Below are positions 8,415 through 9,610 of a stretch of DNA of 9,610 bases, piece after piece; the first letter of the stretch is position 1; each line of letters opens with the position of its first letter. Origin of the DNA: Gammaproteobacteria bacterium (lineage in GTDB: Bacteria; Pseudomonadota; Gammaproteobacteria; Enterobacterales; Kangiellaceae); contig JABXIW010000385.1 in NCBI GenBank assembly GCA_013372875.1, forward strand, positions 1 through 9,610, read 5' to 3'. The translations under genes were made by a program, and so were the position numbers. The notes beneath the pieces were generated by a model. The model was given only the letters and a program-made list of their open reading frames with translations. It ran no database searches and had not been told where the DNA came from.

Positions 8415-8864
8415 ATGGACAAAATTGATAGGCAGTTACTTCATCTCATACAGAAAGACGCCACATTAACGACAGCGGAGCTCGCTGACCAAGTAGGGCT
8501 CTCTGCTTCACCATGTGCGAGGCGCTTAAAACGTCTTGAACAAGAAGGGGTTATTAGCGGATATCGAGCAATGATCTCACGTGGCGCAGTAGGTATTGCG
8601 ATGACGGTGTTCGTTGAAGTGAGTTTGAATAACCACCAAGCGTCGTCAATCGATGAGTTTGAAACCGCAATCGTCGATATGGATGAGGTGATTTCTTGTC
8701 ACGTCGTATCTGGCGCTTACGATTATTTATTGGAAGTGGTCAGTAAAGATCTTCCCGGATACGAAAGCTTCACGAGAAAGCTGCAAAGGTTAGAAAACGT
8801 CAAAGACATCCACACACACCTTGCTATTCGGCAGGTAAAAGGAAATGGCTGTTTACCCATTTAA
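8415..8864 (+). CDS. Lrp/AsnC-family transcriptional regulator
   Basis: The product from ATG 8415 has 149 residues, the normal size for this family. It opens with MDKIDRQLLHLIQKDATLTTAELA, the characteristic AsnC-type helix-turn-helix start (helices about 4-45, recognition helix around SASPCARRLKRLE). A linker with VISGYRA leads to the RAM ligand-binding and oligomerisation domain (about 65-140), including the conserved loop GAYDYLLEV (100-108). Such proteins form dimers to octamers that sense amino acids or related metabolites. Divergence from the EamA transporter suggests that it controls that exporter and itself. It is shorter than global Lrp (about 164 residues) and its sequence differs, so it is a local regulator of this family rather than Lrp. 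A methyltransferase gene follows after 38 bases on the same strand. Confidence 0.92.
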   Translation: MDKIDRQLLHLIQKDATLTTAELADQVGLSASPCARRLKRLEQEGVISGYRAMISRGAVGIAMTVFVEVSLNNHQASSIDEFETAIVDMDEVISCHVVSGAYDYLLEVVSKDLPGYESFTRKLQRLENVKDIHTHLAIRQVKGNGCLPI

Positions 8865-8890
8865 TTTGATCATTGTACTGTAGTGAGCAA

Positions 8891-8898
8891 GAGGGGAG
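8891..8898 (+). promoter_or_regulatory. Ribosome binding site of the methyltransferase gene
   Basis: A strong purine run, GAGGGGAG, ends four bases before ATG 8903 and confirms that start. It lies in the 38-bp gap after the regulator, which has no obvious terminator. Confidence 0.65.
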
Positions 8899-8902
8899 AT
8901 AA

Positions 8903-9526
8903 ATGAAGTGGCTCGATAGATTGAAGATTGCCAACTACCACCGCAAGCGTTACAAACAATTTGGTAATGATAAAGCGCGTACGCTGGGTTGGCAGGACGA
9001 ATATAGCCAAATCAGCCGATTTGAAGCGCTGACTCGTAGCCTTTGTTTAGAGGCAGTTAGTATTCTCGATATTGGCTGTGGCTTTGGTGATCTGCTTGAA
9101 TATATTGAGAGCCAGAATCAATATCCAGCGCGCTATGTCGGCATTGATCAGCAGAAGCAGTTCATCACAAAGGCCAGAAAGAGAGCCTTTAAAACGCCTG
9201 TTAATTTCATTTGTGGCGACTTTTCTAAGCTTGTTCTTCCTCAAAGTGATTATGTGTTTGCGTCAGGTTCATTAAACTACAAATCGAGCAATGCCAATCA
9301 TACGATTGAAATGATTGAGAAGATGTATCGAGCGGCTCGAATAGGCTGTGTGTTTAACTTACTCGATGAAGAAAAGCTGCCGAGTATGAGAATGCTAGAA
9401 TCGCATAACAAAGTGGGGGTGTTGCGCTATTGCCGATGGCTATGCCCAGATGCGCAATTAATCGAGGGGTACTCAGACCACGACTTCACGATTGTCATGA
9501 TCAAAAAAGCGGAGCCAGTTTCCTAA
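8903..9526 (+). CDS. Class I SAM-dependent methyltransferase, substrate unknown
   Basis: The 207-residue protein carries a Rossmann-fold methyltransferase core. Motif I is SILDIGCGFGDL (53-64), which binds S-adenosylmethionine. Motif II is VGIDQQ (79-84), whose Asp82 should contact the ribose hydroxyls. A CGDF segment (104-107) matches the adenine-contact position, and YVFASGSLNY (117-126) fills the post-III/IV strand. A basic N-terminal extension (residues 1-30, many Lys and Arg) precedes the core. The C-terminal part (about 150-200) is short and holds RYCRWLCPDAQLIEGYSDHDFTIVMI, resembling the final strands of the fold. No signal peptide or membrane segment is seen, so it should be cytoplasmic. 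It is near the AsnC-type regulator and may be cotranscribed with it. The substrate could be a small molecule, lipid or protein; nothing in the sequence decides. Confidence 0.85.
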   Translation: MKWLDRLKIANYHRKRYKQFGNDKARTLGWQDEYSQISRFEALTRSLCLEAVSILDIGCGFGDLLEYIESQNQYPARYVGIDQQKQFITKARKRAFKTPVNFICGDFSKLVLPQSDYVFASGSLNYKSSNANHTIEMIEKMYRAARIGCVFNLLDEEKLPSMRMLESHNKVGVLRYCRWLCPDAQLIEGYSDHDFTIVMIKKAEPVS

Positions 9527-9534
9527 CTCCGCTT
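9503..9534 (-). terminator. Intrinsic terminator for a convergent minus-strand gene, over the methyltransferase stop
   Basis: An 8-bp perfect stem pairs AAGCGGAG (9507-9514) with CTCCGCTT (9527-9534). Read on the minus strand it is followed by six T (complement of 9503-9508), the classic intrinsic terminator pattern. Read on the plus strand the trailing sequence is only weakly T-rich, so it is mainly a minus-strand terminator. The methyltransferase stop codon (9524-9526) lies in the loop. Confidence 0.8.
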
Positions 9535-9550
9535 CATAAACTTTTAAGCC

Positions 9551-9610
9551 TTATTGGTGTTTGTACTGTGAGATCTTACAGTCACCAGTTTGTCTATCAA
9601 CCTTAAATGA
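9551..9610 (-). CDS. C-terminal end of a convergent gene (partial), unidentified
   Basis: On the minus strand one frame is open from the window edge to a TAA at 9553-9551, ending FKVDRQTGDCKISQYKHQ. The composition is protein-like and polar, and the minus-strand terminator at 9503-9534 begins 16 bases past the stop, exactly where a gene end would need it. Only 19 codons are visible, so the product cannot be identified; chance openness over 60 bases is possible, and the case rests mainly on the terminator. Confidence 0.5.
   Translation of the reverse strand, partial: SFKVDRQTGDCKISQYKHQ

Overview
The window reads as a stretch of a Vibrio genome, most likely from the Harveyi clade (V. harveyi, V. 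campbellii, V. parahaemolyticus, V. alginolyticus and relatives). The evidence is an adjacent pair encoding LuxP (365 residues) and LuxQ (858-859 residues) that matches the V. harveyi proteins almost end to end as I remember them, including every AI-2 contact residue. In sequenced vibrios luxPQ is usually on the second chromosome. The species was not determined.

Layout. (1) 1-3819, plus strand: luxP and luxQ overlap at the stop/start junction and end in a strong intrinsic terminator. They form the periplasmic sensor and membrane hybrid kinase of the AI-2 quorum-sensing branch. (2) 3820-6555, plus strand: a SlyA-subfamily MarR regulator, a HlyD/EmrA-type membrane-fusion protein and a FUSC/DUF2955-type inner-membrane protein, probably one operon. 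Two near-palindromic 20-bp SlyA-like boxes sit on the predicted promoter, and a CRP-like site lies upstream. The set resembles a self-regulated efflux module for an unknown (perhaps aromatic or drug-like) substrate, and is comparable to the slyA/ydhIJK locus of enteric bacteria. (3) 6581-8280, minus strand: a YcgR-like PilZ protein (c-di-GMP effector) and an EamA/DMT-family ten-helix transporter. (4) 8281-9526, plus strand: an Lrp/AsnC-family regulator divergent from the transporter, then a small class I SAM-dependent methyltransferase. (5) 9503-9610: a minus-strand intrinsic terminator overlaps the methyltransferase stop codon, followed by what looks like the last codons of a convergent gene cut by the window edge.

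How the genes work together. LuxP and LuxQ act as one receptor. The PilZ gene is a plausible c-di-GMP output near a quorum-sensing receptor; from memory, V. cholerae also has a PilZ gene (plzE, VCA0735) next to luxQ (VCA0736). The Lrp-type regulator probably controls the divergent EamA exporter. The MarR regulator probably represses its own efflux operon. I found no mobile element, CRISPR array, tRNA or rRNA. The longest gap without a gene is about 210 bp (3746-3956) and is largely explained by a terminator and a promoter/operator region. The genes look ordinary for a vibrio; the points most worth following up are in the regulatory DNA and in the gene order around luxPQ.
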